This document shows positions 62,176 through 64,000 of a DNA stretch of 64,000 nucleotides, piece after piece. The notes beneath the pieces are model-generated. The model was not told the origin of the DNA. It was given only the letters and a program-made list of their open reading frames with translations, and made no database searches. The stretch spans positions 248,001-312,000 of the forward strand of contig NZ_FQZB01000005.1 in NCBI RefSeq assembly GCF_900141845.1. The letters run 5' to 3'. The position numbers and the translations under genes were made by a program. Position 1 is the stretch's first letter, and each line of letters begins with the position of its first letter. Origin of the DNA: Clostridium cavendishii DSM 21758. Lineage in GTDB: Bacteria > Bacillota > Clostridia > Clostridiales > Clostridiaceae.

Positions 62176-62211
62176 GATAGCTTAAGGTTAGAAAAATTAG
62201 AATATTAAATC

Positions 62212-62256
62212 TAAAAGATGAGTAAAGGTAATAAATATACCTTAGCTCATCTTTTA
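62212..62256. terminator. Bidirectional terminator between the MerR and CotF-like genes
   Basis: TAAAAGATGAG (62212-62222) pairs with CTCATCTTTTA (62246-62256), with an inner AAGGTA/TACCTT stem. Confidence 0.8.
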
Positions 62257-62309
62257 ATTTATAGTAAGTTTAAATTTACTAAATTGAAATAAATTATTAT
62301 AGAGTTAGG

Positions 62310-62780
62310 CTATTGAACAGTATACATTCCATGGCTTTCCATGTATTTAAATATAGCTTCTCCATGTTTTTGTTCTTCTTTTTGTATGTGATTTAATACA
62401 TCACGAGCGTTAGTGTCTCTAAATTCAAAGATTGTAGTATCATAAGTTCCAGAAACATATTTTTCTGTCATTAATAAATCTGTGCACATATCAGCATCAG
62501 ATAAACCAGTTCCAGTTGATTGAGTTGTAGAGTTATTTATAGAGGCTTGAGATGAACCTTGATTTTGTTTTTGGTTCATATCAGGAATTGTACCATTTAA
62601 TAATTGATTAATACTATTAAGATGGTTTTTTTCTACCTCAGCATTAGCATCAAATAATTGTTTTAATTGAGTATCTTTAGTCTGGCTTGAGTATTGTGTA
62701 TATTTTTCTATACAAAGTTGTTCATGTTTCTTTTGATCTTCTAGTAATGATTTTTCTTTTTGTGATAATGTTATATTCAT
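62310..62780 (-). CDS. CotF-like spore coat protein
   Basis: The 156-residue protein has two helical regions around a Gln/Ser/Thr-rich linker (about 70-90). The C-terminal CotF domain is clear: LSDADMCTDLLMTEKYVSG, then FRDTNARDVLNHIQKEEQKHGEAIFKYM, a ferritin-like helical pair. CotF proteins are packed in the spore coat. GGAGGTAATTATTT precedes the ATG. Monocistronic. Confidence 0.9.
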   Translation of the reverse strand: MNITLSQKEKSLLEDQKKHEQLCIEKYTQYSSQTKDTQLKQLFDANAEVEKNHLNSINQLLNGTIPDMNQKQNQGSSQASINNSTTQSTGTGLSDADMCTDLLMTEKYVSGTYDTTIFEFRDTNARDVLNHIQKEEQKHGEAIFKYMESHGMYTVQ

Positions 62781-63296
62781 AAATAATTACCTCCAATTTT
62801 AATTTACATAAATAGTATTAGTTTATATTACAGTGGATATACATATTAATTTTTAGAACTAAGTGAGAATCTAAATTTTTAATTTAGTTATTCGAACTTA
62901 CTCATTCGAATGAAATGAGAAGGAGTTTCCTTTAATAATCCTTTATAATATATTAATGTTATAAACGAATAACTTAAGTAACATTTATAGTGATAAATCT
63001 CATAATTTTAAGGTTATTATATGAAAACTGGTTAATTCATGAGAAATGTTAGTTTAGAGAAGATTTACAAAAGTTAAAGAGAAAGAAATTTATTGACTTA
63101 TAATGAAGAAGAATGATGCTAATATTATTTTTAAAATAAATATATTGAAAAATAATCCAGATAAGATACAATTGATATATAAGTAATTTTATAAAGTAAA
63201 AACTAACTAAGGAATAATTAGCAAAAGAAGAATTATGATTCTAATAATTATAATTTTTTGAAAATATAATAAGGAACTAAAAAGGGGGAAAACAAT
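62781..63296. other. AT-rich intergenic region between divergent cotF-like and VOC genes
   Basis: About 515 bases without a gene. CATTCGAATG (62904-62913) is a 10-bp palindrome, part of a cluster of TTCGAA repeats at 62890-62913 that might be a regulatory site. Nothing else stands out. Confidence 0.4.
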
Positions 63297-63659
63297 ATGT
63301 ATAGTGTAGATCATGTGAGCATAGTAACGAACAATTTAGAGGAAAGTATAAAATTTTATAATGAAGTATTGGGGTTTGAAGTAGTGGGGACAGAAGAAAC
63401 AGAAGATTTAATAGCTTGCTATTTGAAGGTAGAGCATTTAATAATAGAATTAATGCAAGGTAAAAATAAGGTTGTTGATAGACCTAATGCAGGTGTCATT
63501 GATCATTTAGCTTTTCGTATAGATAATTTTGATGAAGAATATGAAAGATTAACTTCATTAGGAGTTAAAATGCTTTATGATATTATGTTATATGATGATA
63601 AAAAGTTTACCTTCTTTAGTGGGCCAAGCGGAGAGAGAATAGAAATATCAGAAAAGTAA
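63297..63659 (+). CDS. VOC-family (glyoxalase/epimerase-like) protein
   Basis: The 120-residue protein is a single vicinal-oxygen-chelate domain: YSVDHVSIVTNNLEESIKFYNEVLGF at the start with the first metal His, LIIELMQGK near 50 with Glu, IDHLAFRIDNFDEEYERL near 70 with His, and FFSGPSGERIEISEK at the end with Glu. It resembles lactoylglutathione-lyase-like or methylmalonyl-CoA-epimerase-like proteins. Substrate unknown. AAGGGGG precedes the ATG. Confidence 0.9.
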   Translation: MYSVDHVSIVTNNLEESIKFYNEVLGFEVVGTEETEDLIACYLKVEHLIIELMQGKNKVVDRPNAGVIDHLAFRIDNFDEEYERLTSLGVKMLYDIMLYDDKKFTFFSGPSGERIEISEK

Positions 63660-63757
63660 TAGAGTATTTATTGAGTTTAAAAGTAGTAATGGTTTATTAT
63701 AAAATTACAAAAGTGTTGTAGATAAATTTATAATAAAGTAGCCCTAATAGTTAGGAG

Positions 63758-64000
63758 ATGATTTCTGTAGAAACACCAATATTAGAAACAGGTAGATTAA
63801 TTTTGAGACCATTTTGTATTGAAGATGCACAGGAAGTATTTGAGTGCTGGGAAAGTGATTCTGATGTAGCAAAGTATATGTTTTGGATAAGTCATAATGA
63901 TATAAATAAAACTATTGGATGGATAGAAGAAGAAATAAGAAAAATAAATTCGGATGATTGGTACAGATGGGCTATTTTACTGAAAGAAACAGATGAGTTA
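63758..64000 (+). CDS. GNAT-family N-acetyltransferase (3'-truncated by window edge)
   Basis: The frame is open from ATG 63758 to the window end (81 residues). ETPILETGRLILRPFCIEDAQ is the typical start of RimJ/RimL-type acetyltransferases, and WYRWAILLKETDEL is the strand just before the acetyl-CoA fold. The AGGAG at 63753-63757 abuts the ATG directly, which is unusual; no better start is visible. The rest of the gene lies outside. Confidence 0.85.
   Translation, partial: MISVETPILETGRLILRPFCIEDAQEVFECWESDSDVAKYMFWISHNDINKTIGWIEEEIRKINSDDWYRWAILLKETDEL

Noticed and set aside
1..64000. CRISPR arrays, insertion sequences, prophage, tRNA or rRNA genes
   Set aside because: Reading through the window I saw no spaced direct-repeat array, transposase or integrase, phage structural gene, tRNA cloverleaf or rRNA segment.

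Overview
The window is AT-rich, low-GC Firmicute DNA. The sporulation genes (ytfJ, spoIIP, tlp, a CotF-like coat gene, spore photoproduct lyase), the fermentation genes (pflBA, L-lactate dehydrogenase family, rubredoxin), Shine-Dalgarno sites of the AGGAGG type and many intrinsic terminators with long A/T stems point to an anaerobic spore-former of Clostridium sensu stricto. I cannot name the species. I saw no rRNA, tRNA, CRISPR array, insertion sequence or phage module.

Layout. 1-1075: end of a histidine operon (hisF', hisI, hisE). 1247-4829: chromosome segregation (scpA-scpB) and envelope/sporulation genes (ytfJ, a DUF2953-like gene, a D,D-carboxypeptidase). 6058-11030: de novo pyrimidine operon pyrB-C-F-K-D behind a strong promoter and a PyrR-type attenuator. 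11265-18607: fermentative and housekeeping block (pflB, pflA, rubredoxin, a DEDDh exonuclease, arginase, ldh, birA). 18944-24757: PhoH-like ATPase, then a five-gene envelope run (VanY-like peptidase, phosphodiester glycosidase, unknown membrane-anchored protein, M50 peptidase, trmB). 25169-30903: tlp, metY behind an S-box-like riboswitch, a phosphoesterase, NagZ and several small unknown genes. 31057-34549: a TetR-controlled operon with two flavodoxin-like proteins, a CDP-alcohol phosphatidyltransferase and an unknown multipass membrane protein.

The second half (34.5-64 kb) is more accessory. It holds a truncated acetyltransferase, an efflux MFS gene behind an attenuator-like leader, a secreted PL8 polysaccharide (hyaluronate-type) lyase behind a structured leader, splB, spoIIP, an MBL-fold protein preceded by a leader-peptide attenuator and a broken MBL start, pirin, a TetR/MFS drug-efflux pair with a 36-bp palindromic operator, a second VanY-like peptidase, Lrp/isochorismatase/amidohydrolase genes, and a decayed stretch with methyltransferase and NUDIX remnants. 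It ends with a BceRS-CPBP-BceAB peptide-antibiotic defence module, a GyrI-like/ABC-2 exporter operon divergent from a MerR-TipAS activator, a CotF-like gene, a VOC protein and the start of an acetyltransferase.

The recurring theme is cis-regulation. At least five transcripts carry long structured or attenuated leaders (pyr, metY, the MFS gene, the PL8 lyase, the MBL gene). Three regulator genes (two TetR, one MerR) sit directly downstream of palindromes placed on their own promoters. Drug-response modules are concentrated between 35.5 and 62 kb. No single wholly new multi-gene system is obvious. The best candidates for something undescribed are the PL8-lyase leader RNA, the P4-less S-box variant, the TetR/flavodoxin/phosphatidyltransferase operon and the MILVVLN leader-peptide element.
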